Source of the DNA: Brassica napus
Lineage: Eukaryota; Streptophyta; Magnoliopsida; Brassicales; Brassicaceae
DNA: 64,000 nt
Assembly: GCF_020379485.1 (NCBI RefSeq)
Contig: NC_063438.1
Span: 9,686,335-9,750,334 of the forward strand
Direction of reading: 5' to 3'
Numbering within the stretch: position 1 is the first letter of the stretch; every line of letters begins with the position of its first letter. The notes under the pieces are model-generated. The model did not search any database, was not told the DNA's origin, and worked only from the letters and a program-made list of their open reading frames with translations. A program made the translations under genes and the position numbers. Positions 1 to 11,034 of this stretch are shown here, one piece after another.

Positions 1-625
1 AACTAAACTATACCTAATAGTTATATATTTTTTGATGAAAAGAAATTATTAAAATCCAAAAATAATTTTTATTATATCCAAGTAATATAATAAAATCTTT
101 TCAGATTTACTATTTTCTAAATTTGACATAAATGCTAAATATATCACAATCATATATGGTTTTTCTTTTAATTTTTATTTTTCCATAACTATAAGAAGCA
201 TGTGTTATATGACTAATAAAATGTAATAAAATTTAATTATATTCTTTCATTATTAACCAATAAAAGTTCTCTATCGATTTGTTACTAACCAATTCAATTT
301 ATCAGATTTTATATAATTTTAAATACATGCAAATTTACTTATCACAAATAATATTTAAATAATGTCATTCCGTGATATCCCGGAAAGTCATCTTTTATAT
401 ATATATATATATATATAATATATATATATATATCGTGTGTGAAGCTATATATACCTGCACATGTCTGAAACTCTGAAATGAGAACATATATATGTTAATT
501 AATTAATGAGAACATGCCCAATTTGGTTATAATAATTTTTGGTTAACGGTTTTCGTTCGAAACACATTCTCTCTTTTAGCTTATTTTTCAATTTACTCAT
601 CTGTACAGATATATGGTTCCCTAGC
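1..625. other. AT-rich intergenic DNA with an (AT)n microsatellite
   Basis: No gene is visible. The stretch is strongly AT-rich. A pure AT dinucleotide run lies at about 397-433, interrupted once near the middle. No terminal repeats or coding frames can be supported. Confidence 0.7.
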
Positions 626-628
626 TAA

Positions 629-1738
629 GGACATCTCCAAAAGACACTCTATAACTTCAAAAAAGAAGTTTTTGATCTCCAAAAGGAACTTCAAAACTAC
701 AAATTGAAGTTTTGAGGATTGAAACTCTATATATGAAGTTTCACTACTCAAAACTTCAAATTTGAAGTTTCATATTTTATTTGGATTTTGGTCCCTACAA
801 TACACATCACATTTATCATTCATAAATATTTTCTTGTTTATTGTTTTAAATCCTTAAAAAATTATATCTCATAAATATTTTAAATTTTGTTTAAAGAAAT
901 TAAGTTTTACACATAAAATCAAATAAAAACTTTAAAATATGATTTAAAATATTTTAAACTTGATTTAGACACATAATATACAAAAAAAACATACAAAAAA
1001 AACTTTTAAAATTACATGAAGCTATAACTATTACACAAATTTAAATTTACAATAACACTAATAGTCAGGTAAGTTTGATTCGAAACTTTCAAATTTTCAA
1101 ATATTGTCCAATTCTTTTGTAACTAAGATGGTTGTTATGTTGTTGTTGCTTTTGATGTTTTGTTTTGTACAATTCTCTCTTTTTCATATCAAATATATTC
1201 ACGATTAATAATATCATCGATAAAATTAGTATTTTAGCAATTATTTATGTTTTTCTTTTACATTCTTGTTCTAATCTAATGTATTTACAAATATTAATAC
1301 CACATGGTTTCAATAACTTTTTAACTCTTAATCTACAAAGTAAAATGAAGAGAGCTATTTTTACTTCAAAATGGACTAGTAGATCATATATGCATTACGA
1401 AAGTCATTTTATGGAATAGTATGTTATTTTGTTTGAAGTTTAATATTAACTAAGGTATTTATATTTAAAATTTTATATTTAATATAATATTTATTAATTA
1501 ATATTGTTGTAATGTTTTTATATATGTGCTAGTTATTTATAAAATTTATATGAATTCAAATTAGTTATGACAAATATAAGGACCATATTATGTGTTCAAA
1601 TAAAAAAAAATAAGGACCATATTTATAAATACAAATAGTTTTGAAGTTGAGTTTGAAGTTTTGCTTTTGGAGAAACAATTTTAAACTTCAAATATAGTTT
1701 TGGAAACTTTAAAATAAAGTTTTTTTTTGGAGATGCTT
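629..1738. mobile_element. Non-autonomous Harbinger/Tourist-like element (MITE-like)
   Basis: The left end reads GGACATCTCCAAAA. The reverse complement of the right end reads AGCATCTCCAAAA, so the termini are inverted copies of the CATCTCCAA type common in Tourist/Harbinger elements of crucifers. A TAA triplet flanks both sides (626-628 and 1739-1741), as expected for the TWA duplication of this superfamily. The interior is AT-rich, full of short AACTTCAAA/TTTGAAGTT repeats near both ends, and has no transposase. Assignment is by termini and target duplication only. Confidence 0.6.
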
Positions 1739-1741
1739 TAA

Positions 1742-2459
1742 GCAAATTAAGACTTGTTTCATTCTAAGTTTAAACACATTCAATATGATATCAAGATCTT
1801 GGCAAAAACAAAATTAGGGCTTACTGAAAAAATGACTCAAAATTCAAAGTCAAACACAAACTAACCCATGATTTTATTACTTTTGGGCTCGAACTCGCGC
1901 ATTCCAACACAACTAAAAGCATTTTAACCACCAGATTAAATAAGTTTCTTGTTATTATTATTTTTATGAGTAAGAACAATTTTGAGAAATTATATACACT
2001 AGAAATTAAGTATGAAAAAATGTATGTTTATTGATTAAGTGAGAAGATACAAGAGCATTGAGACAATATGTTTGCTATCAAAGAATTCGGATCCCCCCCC
2101 CCCCTTCTTTGTTCTTGGTTCTTCTTCTATAGATAGACAGAGGTGGATCGTAAGGATACTATGATCTCTGACGAGTATCAGGGTGCTTTTATGATTGTCT
2201 TTAATATCTTGTCCTATGTTATGTTCAGGACTGAATACGACAGCTCGGCATGGATCATCTTCCTAGCTCGGTATAAGCCATGATAATCTTCGTAGGCCGA
2301 ATATCTTCTCTTGTGCCTTAGAGACATTAGACCGGATTCTTGGATAGGGTCTGGAATGGGCTGAGACTCGCCTCTGACAATAGCCAAATGATTGTTTTTT
2401 AAATTAACTAGTATTTTATCAAGTAAATAAGTAGGTAACAACGTGGATAGAGAAGAGAT
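1742..2459. other. Intergenic DNA with a stray MULE-like terminus and a poly-C run
   Basis: No gene is supported. Positions 1816-1875 match the left ends of the two MULE-like elements at 28552 and 52934 (shared TGACTCAAAA and AAAGTCAAACACAAA blocks), so this is a solo terminus. A 12-base C run lies at 2093-2104, directly after adjacent EcoRI and BamHI recognition sequences (2085-2094). A minus-strand frame at 2214-2513 has no recognisable domain. Confidence 0.5.
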
Positions 2460-2640
2460 ACAAAATAGAGAAATTCTTAGGTTTATCTGACCAATGATAT
2501 CTTGCCAACTCATCTTCAGTATTTAGAAAATAAAAGGTTAAAAATTAGAAATATATTTATCTACAGAAAAAAAGGAAAAAAATAAACTAACGCCGCCGAC
2601 TTCTTCTTCATCAAAAAGATACGAAGAAATATTGAGTTTT
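2460..2640 (+). repeat. Left arm of an inverted repeat (partner 4355-4540)
   Basis: The reverse complement of this stretch matches 4355-4540 over roughly 170 bases with small gaps. Both share blocks such as TTTTTTTCTGTAGATAAATAT, CAAGATATCATTGGT and AACCTAAGAATTTCTC. Similarity by eye is about 80-85%. The arms enclose about 1.7 kb that holds a small acidic ORF. They may be two copies of one repeat in opposite orientation or the ends of a larger element. Confidence 0.65.
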
Positions 2641-2666
2641 AGCTTTTAGGATTTCTTAAGCACTAT

Positions 2667-3337
2667 ATGGCTAACCTTGAGAAGAAGAAAGACAAGGAAA
2701 AGGTAAGTTTTCAGTTTGATGTTCTGGCTTGTTTCCTCCCTGGTTGCTCATACTAAGTTTTGTGTTTCTCAAAATTCATCTCTTTTAAGAGTTTTTGTTT
2801 TGTTTGGCTTCTGTGTTATTCAAGAAAAAATTGTTATCTACACTAGAGAGCCACTACTTTAGAGACAGGCTCTAGTGAATTCAACAAGATGGGATATAGT
2901 CAAATTAACTTTTGTCATGTTGATGAATTAGGTCAAAGCAAAGATTATGCGGTGAACATGCGATGTTAGAATACTGGACAGTGACTGCTATGATGATTTT
3001 TTTTCTTTTGTCACGTTGTTTATATGAACACTTATAATATAATTATATACCTAGTGACTTCAACAAGACGAGGTGTTGAGGACATAATACTAACTGTTTT
3101 TTAGTTTAGCTGCATTGACATGCAAAGAATAATCTGTTATTATTGAGAACCTGACTCTTTTTTTTTTAAACTAAAACAGCATCCAGCGAAGAAGAGGACG
3201 ATGTTTCAGTCAGTGAAGACGACATTTCACTAAGTGAATTTGAGGAAGAATACGAAATAGCCACCAAAGAGGTTCAACTTAAAACAGAAGATGCTGATGC
3301 TTTAGAAGCAAACAATGAGAAGAAAGATGAACTTTGA
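2667..3337 (+). pseudogene. Small gene-like unit with an acidic C-terminus ending in KDEL
   Basis: A first exon at 2667-2702 encodes MANLEKKKDKEK and stops at a consensus donor (GTAAGT). A polypyrimidine tract and CAG acceptor end at 3179. The downstream frame runs 52 codons to 3337 and is rich in Ser, Glu and Asp, with KDEL as its last four residues, which resembles an ER-retention signal. The donor and acceptor phases do not match by one base, so the simple two-exon model fails. It may be a decayed gene, use another splice site, or be chance. No family was recognised. The following 120 bases contain another exon-like frame that also ends quickly. Confidence 0.25.
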
Positions 3338-3589
3338 TGAACTTTGTATTGGAATGGAGTTTCTCCACTTCACATACCCGTTTTCTGGCAGAGACTGCAC
3401 AAAGATGTTTTGGACAAGCATGTTTAGAGTATTTCTACTTAATTTTTTTTATAAAGATTGTTTACCCCAATACCCAGCACAAATATTTCATTTACTTCGT
3501 TACTACGTACCTCATCTTGTAGAGTTTTGAGTGATCAATGCAACATATTTTTAGTCTTCAGTTTATGGCAAACCATTTGTTTAGACCTT

Positions 3590-3687
3590 GAGATGAAGAA
3601 ACATGACAGTCTAAACTGAATCCTGAGTCTGGAGATGAAGAAACATAACAGTCTAAACTGAATCCTGAGTCTGAGATGGAGAAACAT
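3590..3687. repeat. Short tandem repeat, about 42-bp unit, 2.4 copies
   Basis: The unit begins GAGATGAAGAAACAT and ends CTGAATCCTGAGTCT. It occurs twice in full and a third time in part, with single-base differences. No coding meaning is apparent. Confidence 0.85.
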
Positions 3688-4101
3688 TGAGCCCTTTGCA
3701 CTCACATTTTTTGTTCCAGATTTATAATCAATCACTACGGAGCAGCATTAAGACATATAAGGTATCAACCATGGTGGCAATGAACTCTAGAGTTTTTTTG
3801 GAAGCCAGCAAAAGAGAAGTCAAGACCTGAAAAAAATAATGATATAATGCAAATATTAGAGGTTTACACACAGACAAGGAGGCATACTGCTTGTTGCGAC
3901 ACCGAGCTCCCTGGAAGATCTCTTAACTTCTTTTGGAACACTGTTAGCAGATTAGATACAGAAAATTAAGTTCTCAAGGTAAGAATCTAGTTTAGCAGTT
4001 GCAAGTGTTTACACTGTTAAGCTTTATTTTTCTTAGACAGCATAGTTACCTACAGTTCTTGATTTCGTGAGGCACAAGAGAAGGAAGATAGAGTGGATCC
4101 A

Positions 4102-4168
4102 AGACGTATGTCTCTGCCAGACGTATGTCTCTGCCAGACGTATATCTCTGCCAACGTATATCTCTGCC
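4102..4168. repeat. Short tandem repeat, about 17-bp unit, 4 copies
   Basis: The unit GACGTATGTCTCTGCCA is repeated four times with drift (the later copies read ACGTATATCTCTGCC). It lies about 630 bases before the sucrose-phosphatase start codon. Confidence 0.85.
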
Positions 4169-4354
4169 TCCTCTTGTGGCTCTTCCTCACTGCCAACTCA
4201 GATGGTCACCAAAGTAGCGGTGTCCTCATCTTCTCCCGAGGAAGAGAAATTGTGTTGTGGCTGTCAAGTTTTTTTGTTTTTGTTGGATGGTGGTCCAAGG
4301 TGAATTAGAAAGCAAAAATTTGAGACTTGAAAGTCACAAACACAGACTCTTTTC

Positions 4355-4540
4355 TTTTATGTACCAATGAAGAGGAAGACGCATTGAGTCCGACGGCCTT
4401 ATTAACTTTAATGTTTATCTTTTTCTTTTTTTTTTCTGTAGATAAATATCTTTCTAAGTTTTTGGCTTTTTATTTTCTAAGACTGAACATGAGTGACAAG
4501 ATATCATTGGTTAGGTGAACCTAAGAATTTCTCAACGAAT
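4355..4540 (+). repeat. Right arm of the inverted repeat (partner 2460-2640)
   Basis: See the left arm. This copy lies about 260 bases upstream of the sucrose-phosphatase start codon, so it may overlap that gene's promoter. Confidence 0.65.
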
Positions 4541-4800
4541 AATATTTTGTGGAAAAGAGCGAAAACAAAATAATATTACTTGGAAGAAAGAAAAGCAAAA
4601 TAAAATTTTAATAAAAGTTTAGGAAAAGGTTGACATGTTCTTCCCCGCTCTGCGCTGCTCTCTTTCTCTCTCACAACCAAAGTCGTACTATTACATCCCT
4701 CAGGTTTGTCTCTGATCTCAAATCTTTGTCGGAACATTTAGCTAGATGATCACTTAGGAATCTAATCTCAATCTTGATCAGGACGTTTTGTTTGTAACTC

Positions 4801-7153
4801 ATGGAGCGGTTGACATCTCCTCCTCGTCTCATGATAGTCTCAGATCTTGATGATACAATGGTATTTTATACCTAAGATTCTTCTTTCAAGAGCAACGATT
4901 TTGATTTTACGTGTACACGTTTCCTTCCATCTTCTTGTGTGTGTGTGTGTTTCCAGGTTGAACATCGCAATGATAATGATAATCACTCTTTGTTGAGGTT
5001 CAACTCATTGTGGGAGGAAGCTTATCGCCATGACTCTCTTCTTGTTTTCTCCACGGGAAGAGCAAAAACAATGTACAAGAAACTGAGGAAAGAGAGACCA
5101 TTGTTAACTCCTGATGTTATCGTTACATCCGTAGGAACTGAGATATCATATGGTAAATCAATGGTTCCCGATGAGAACTGGGTTGAGATCATGAACAATA
5201 AATGGAACCGAGGAATTGTCGAAGAAGAAACCAGCAAGTTCCCTGAGTTAACTCTTCAGGTTACTTACTTTCTTCTTCAACACACAAATAAAAGTCTCTA
5301 CCTAGCAATGATTTTGTATAACAATATTCTGATAAATCCTTGCAGGCAGAAACTGAGCAGATGCCTCACAAGCTTAGCTTTCACGTTGACAAAAGTAAAG
5401 TCAAGGAAGTAACCAAGGAGCTATATCAACGGTTGGAGAAACGCGGGGTAATAAGATTGATTAATCTTGTTTACTTATTTGTTATTTATATTGCTACTAT
5501 ACTTCGAATATAGGAGGAATCTCTCTTACAGTAATTTGCTGGTGATCTTTCCTATAAGGTCAACGATATTTAGTTTAGTCATTCTTTTTGACCCTAGACC
5601 CGCTAGTATGTTAGTGTTAGTGTTTCTGGACCGGAATATTCTTATATATATCTTGTGTTCTTTAACAATGTATCTAAAAAATATCTCGAGCCTCCGGTAA
5701 GAAAATCTCTCTTTATGGTGGACGTAACCAATTTGGTGAATCATATTAAATCTCTTCGTTTGTTCATATCTTTTCTGCATTTTGCATCCATAAGATCATA
5801 CATGATTATGGTTTTCTTGGTATTGTTATCAGTTGGAGATCAAAATAATCTTCAGTGGAGGAATAGCTCTAGATGTTTTGCCAAAAGGTGGAGGAAAGGA
5901 CAAGCTCTTGCTTATCTTCTAAAGAAGCTCAATACTGAAGGGAAACTTCCTCTTAATACTCTTGTTTGTGGTGACTCCGGAAACGATACTGAACTATTTA
6001 CTATTCCTAATGTCTATGGTGTCATGGTTAGTTTTTACCATCTGAACCTCTGTTTTTTCCAGTTTCCATTCTCTATTTTTTTATTTGTTGATGTGCACTG
6101 AATCTGATATGACTCGTAGCGTTAGTTTTCCCATGGACATAGTCGAACTAGTGAACCACGTTAAATCTATGTCTCATTTACTTTTCTTGCGTTTATCGCT
6201 TGTTTTCCCATTATTTTCTTCATCCTTTATAAAATTATTCCTCTTATTTTCACAGGTAAGCAATGCACGAGAAGAGTTGTTGGAGTGGTATGCTGAAAAC
6301 GGGAAAGACAATTCGAACATAATCCATGCGAGTGAGAGGTGTGCGGGTGGGATTATAGAAGCGATAGGCCATTTAAGCTCGGCCCCAAACTTTCTCTGAG
6401 AGATGTGTCTGACTTCTTGCAGTGCAAGTCGGATAATGTGAACCCGGGTCATGCAGTTGTGGAGTTTTTCTTGTTCTATGAGAGATGGAGACGAGGTGAA
6501 ATTGAGAATTGTGAAGCATACACAAAAAGTCTTAAAGCTTCATGTGTGAGTAGAGTATAACCCTTGTTTCTCTCTTTATCTACAAATCTTAATGTATCTA
6601 AGAGGCTAATTATGATGCTATCCTTTAGGATCCTGCTGGTGTCATTGTTCATCCATCTGGTGCTGAAAAATCACTCAGAGACACTATTGACGAGCTTGGG
6701 AAGTACCATGGGGACAAAAAAGACAAGAAGTTCCGGGTTTGGACAGATCAGGTTCTGGCAACAGAAACTACTCATGGGACTTGGATTGTAAAGCTTAATA
6801 AATGGGAACAAACTGGTAATTAATAGCATTAATACGCTACACAAGACCCATGAAAATGAACCATTCTCTTCCTTAATTGTTGATATTCGTAATTCGTATT
6901 GTGGATAAAATATCTCAGGGAATGAAAGGAAATGCTGCACAACAACCGTCAAATTCACCTCAAAGGTAAGAGATGATTAAGAGGGCATGCAACTGTACAC
7001 TAGTATACAAATCTATAAGAGTAGATTCAGTTTCTTGAGTATTGAAAAATGTATTGGAACCTGCAGGAAAATGAAGGGTTTGTGTGGGAAAATGTGCAGC
7101 AAACATGGTCGGAAGAATCAGAGGTGAAAGATGATAGCAACTGGATAATCTGA
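4801..7153 (+). pseudogene. SPP1: Sucrose-6-phosphate phosphatase (SPP1/SPP2 type), broken by two frameshifts
   Basis: The family removes phosphate from sucrose-6-phosphate, the last step of sucrose synthesis in the cytosol. Eight exons with GT-AG introns are readable: 4801-4860, 4957-5259, 5346-5447, 5833-6026, 6256-6545, 6629-6815, 6919-6965 and 7067-7153. Together they correspond to a 423-residue protein, the usual family length. The HAD nucleophile motif DLDDT lies at residues 15-19, STGR is in exon 2, CGDSGND is in exon 4, and the SPP C-terminal domain is in exons 5-8. Two single-base deletions break it: one near 5898-5900 (exon 4, in a G run before GQALAYLL) and one near 6373-6375 (exon 5, in a T run before [10 protein letters not shown]). 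Without them every exon keeps phase. Both fall in short homopolymers, so sequencing error is a real alternative to pseudogenization. The reductase at 9605-11034 lies tail to tail with it, as expected from Arabidopsis At1g51420/At1g51410 (recalled). Confidence 0.9.
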
Positions 7154-7349
7154 ACTGCTATTATCTTTTTGGCTTTTACCATATAGCATCTTATTATTGG
7201 TTGAATAAAACTTGCATTCAAAAGTGCCATTTTATGCGTTTTGGAGTCACCTATGTATTGCCATAAAATAAAATAAAAACATGTATTATGGTTCGTTCGG
7301 TACACTATATTCCAAAATCTTACAATTCTATGATTTCATAATGTTACTT

Positions 7350-8844
7350 TTTTTTTTGGTGTAAATATTAAATTTTATACCAAATTTTCATTTGTGACAG
7401 AAGTTACAAAGATAACAAGTAGCGGAAAGAAAACAAACCTAATGCAACAACAAGGGGGAAAGAAGAAGCAATGCCAATGATTTACGGACAATAACAATAC
7501 TAAATCGAAGGAACACTAGCTTAGGAAGCGCTGAAACTAGGCACAGGAAGCATTGCCACACGAGAAGAAGCCTTTGATATAACATGAGACCACGCCTTGG
7601 TAGAAATCGGCTTGTCCGCAGCGCTGCTCCAAATGATTGACTTCAAATACGCGCAGCTTCGCCAATCCTAGCCGCTGCAGCCACGAGTCTCGAACAACCA
7701 CCGGAAGACGAAAACCCGAGCTCCTAGAGCTTCAAGTCGCAACCCGCCCTAGTAAACCTTAGAGCGCCATCTGGTTAGTCCGAGCCACCACTGAAGATCA
7801 CTTTTATTGTACTCGACTTCGGAAGTAACACGAGTCACAGCAGAACACGGGAGTGGTGAGAGCCACATCTTGATGACGTTCATCCTTCCTACAAAGTAGA
7901 CCGAAGATCAGCCCACCAAAGTGATCCAAGCGAATCACCGAGGTGCTGGGAAGACCAATCCTCACACAAGTCTCCCACGGAAAGACCTCACTCCAATGAC
8001 CCAAAGGAGATCCGAACAAGCCGCCTTGCGCTACAACTGAGAACCAGAAGCAGCTCCACAAGCCTCAACAACGTAACAACACGGAGGGAGATCCGAACCA
8101 TTACCTGTCGAGCCAGAAGGAATGAAAACACCATGCCTCACATCGACACACACAACATCAAGAGCGGCGACAACTCAGTGGGGATAGATGGAGCAACAAG
8201 CGACAATGTCCACGGCAAGTCACATACGACTCACCACAAGACGAAAGACGGTTGTTGCACGCAAAACACGCAGCAGCTACGGCCGTCACACGAAAGCTTT
8301 CACCACGACGGTCGCGTACTGGAGAATTCCAGACCCAAATTTGTCCGGAGAAAGTGAGTGACTCATCGAACTCGACACCGAGCAGGTGAGCCAACACGCC
8401 TACGGACAGGACCTTCACGTACCCGGAGCTTGACGCCAAACCACCAGATCTGAAGAGAAAACCGACCCACGCTCAGCCACGCGCCCCCACCGCCGCAGGG
8501 GAAGAGATCTGACGAAGTAAAACCGCGACCAAACCCCTCTACGCAACCCTAAACTCCGACTTCTCACCGAATCCAGTCAACCCAACCTCGTCGTGACACC
8601 ATCCTCCGCCATAAACCGCCGGATCTACAAGAACCACCAAGTCTCTCGACATCATCGAACAGAGCCACAGACATATCAGATAGGAATATGAAACCAGCGA
8701 AGAAGCAAACAAAACAAAAAACAACTGGCGCCTCCGACGGCGGAGCCGCCGGAGCAAACTGTCGGTGAAGTGTTTGAAGCTTTAGAGAGAGTTTTGTTCA
8801 GAGAGAGTTTTGATATAATTTAGCTTATTAGCATCATAAAAATC
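7350..8844 (-). mobile_element. RT-less retroposon (LINE-derived or SINE-like) with 15-bp target duplication
   Basis: A 15-base direct repeat, TTCATAATGTTACTT, lies at 7335-7349 and again at 8845-8859. The left end is a T run, which is a poly-A tail on the minus strand, so this is a target-primed insertion pointing left. The element is about 1.5 kb and is markedly GC-richer than its surroundings at its 5' (right) end, with GGCGG/CCGCC-rich sequence. No reverse transcriptase, endonuclease or RNase H motif is visible. It could be a LINE 5' region joined to its own 3' end by internal deletion, or a processed copy of a noncoding transcript. It sits between the 3' ends of two genes. Confidence 0.7.
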
Positions 8845-8859
8845 TTCATAATGTTACTT

Positions 8860-9604
8860 ATCAGTAAGCATAACGTCTGCCTCATAACATTTCAGTTTTG
8901 ACCCCAAAATTAACACTATATACATTAATTAAAAATTATATTAAAATCTTTATAACCCTCTCGTTTGCGTAGAGAGCCAAAACGATTACGAGGCAAGTAT
9001 CAATCATCAATGGTTTTTTATTTTTGACTAAAGTATCAATGGTTGCATAGACTCATCACTTGTTTTTTTGGTCAAATCATAGACTCATCACTTATTATGC
9101 AATTATACACCAGATTAACTTCTGGCTTTTGAAGTGACTGAAATGTTATCACCCTTTACAATTCATTTCTTTAATCAATTCAACTACTAGACATTATTAA
9201 ATTTACTTTTCTAAATCAAAATTCAATTTCTATAAATTGTTATCAATATCACAACTCTAACTTCTTTAACAATTTTATAAATTAGTGAGTGGTGTACGAG
9301 TCTAAGAAATTGCAACTGCTACTTAAAACAAAGTGTTAATTAGATGTAGACCCTAAGAAGTTGTGCTAAGATTAGATGCACAAGATAAATGTAATGAATT
9401 TGATTATTTGCTATAGCATATTGTGACACTTCAAAAAGGAAACATCCTGCAAATATCAGACTCAAATGATGCAAAAAAGTGTCCACAATATCATAGGCAA
9501 CACACTCCACATTTGAATTTAAAAAAATCCACAAACAAATGAAAATTAAACAAAAACAGATCCAAGTCTGGTTCTGGTTTGAGTTTTTTCTTTGGTGATG
9601 AAAC
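8860..9604. other. Intergenic DNA between the retroposon and the reductase
   Basis: No gene is seen. A short direct repeat, CATAGACTCATCACTT, occurs twice (about 9043 and 9080). The last part is probably the 3' UTR of the minus-strand reductase gene. Confidence 0.6.
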
Positions 9605-11034
9605 TCAGAATCTGATGAACCCTTTGTCTTGCAAACTCTCTACAGTCTCCTTTATGCTAACCTCCAATGGCACAAACTCAACCCCAAGAGACTCTGCTTT
9701 CTCTTTAGACACTTTGTATGTTGGAATATATATCTTTTCATCAGCACACCTGCAATATATAAAAATATTAGATGGATTCTTTTTAAAGATCTTAACCATT
9801 TCTATAAAGAAAAACAGAGTTGCTCTGTTTCTGACATTCAAAGAAAGACTTACTTCTCAGGGAGTTGGAAATCAGGGTAAAGATCATGTAAAATGTTAAC
9901 AACTTCAGAGTAATGAGCAACTCTCTCCACTAAACAGTATCTTCCATTAGCAGTTGGATTCTCAAACGCTTGAATGTGAGCGTTAGCTACATCTTTAACG
10001 TTAACCCACCCGAATGTCGCATTAGGAAACGTCTGTGCTCCTGAAAATGCAAATCAAAGTTGAGGCTAAGTACATGTATTAAATCAAACCAATGCTGTAT
10101 TTTTTCTCTTTACCTTTGATCAAGCTTAGAACTGCGGCGGCACTAGTGTTGAGCGTTGGCTGTAAAAGAGGACCGATCACCATTGCTGCATTTATCGAAA
10201 CCAACTGTAAATCGTTCTCTTTGGCAAATTTCCACGCTGCGTTTTCAGCTAATGTCTTGGATAGTACATACCATAGCTTTTACAAAAAGAAAATCAGAAA
10301 AAAAAAAAACAGAATGATAACTTGAAGATCACGCTAACAGAAGTTATTTTTTTATTTCTTTTTTTTACCTTGGCAGCTCTGCAATATTCAGGATCGGCGA
10401 ACCAAGATTCATCAACAATGGTTTCGGGTGTTCGAGGCATACCATTGAAAGCAACAGATGCTATAGATGAGGTTAGGACGACTCTCTTAACAGAGGGAGT
10501 CTTCAAGCAAGTGCTTAGAACATTGATTGTTCCTTTCACCGCTGGATCAAGTAACTCAGCCTGAGGATCTTTGACATCGTGATAGAATGGTGATGCGGTG
10601 TGGAAAACTCCTTGGCAACCATCAATCGCTGAATCGAAAGAGCCTTCTTCTAACAAGTTTGCTTTGAACAGTTGAAGCCTTTCCTTTGCACCTTCTAGTG
10701 CAAGCAAATGCTCTGTTTTCCTCGGATCATCTGTATCATTGAACCATATATATACATAACCAATCTATCAATCTTGAATCATCCGAAAACTATTAGATCT
10801 AAAGATCTCTATATCATTTCCCATTCCTTCAAAATTTCATTAATAATCAATCATGAACATGACTAGATCTGTTTGTATCGCGATGAGATTGAATAGAGAG
10901 TAACGAGACGGACTTGGATCGCGGACAGAGGCTTTAACGGTATAGCCCCGGAGAAGGAGAAGCTTAACGATCCACGAAGCGATGTAACCTGAAGCTCCCG
11001 TCACACATACCGTCTTCTCTTCTTCGCTGCTCAT
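9605..11034 (-). CDS. NAD(P)-dependent CCR/DFR-like reductase (At1g51410-like)
   Basis: Five exons: 11034-10914, 10730-10369, 10276-10114, 10040-9854 and 9749-9605. They give 978 coding bases and a 325-residue protein, the normal length for extended short-chain dehydrogenases of the dihydroflavonol/cinnamoyl-CoA reductase group. The nucleotide-binding motif TGASGYIAS lies near residues 12-20, the catalytic Ser in VLTSSIAS near 128, and Tyr164-x3-Lys168 in LWYVLSK. The true cinnamoyl-CoA reductase signature NWYCYGK is absent, so the substrate is probably another aldehyde or ketone. No frameshift or early stop is seen. The first exon ends in a slightly unusual donor (GTCCGT). An upstream in-frame ATG at 11055 would add seven residues; 11034 is preferred because the protein then starts [13 protein letters not shown], typical of the family. 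It is likely cytosolic, with no signal peptide. Confidence 0.9.

Noticed and set aside
1885..1935. tRNA-like fragment (GGGCTCGAACTCGCG, ACCACCAGATT)
   Set aside because: It resembles a B box in reverse but has no second half; at most a SINE scrap.
8133..8757. Several GC-rich frames in the retroposon
   Set aside because: They overlap on both strands, share no family motifs, and reflect base composition of the element.
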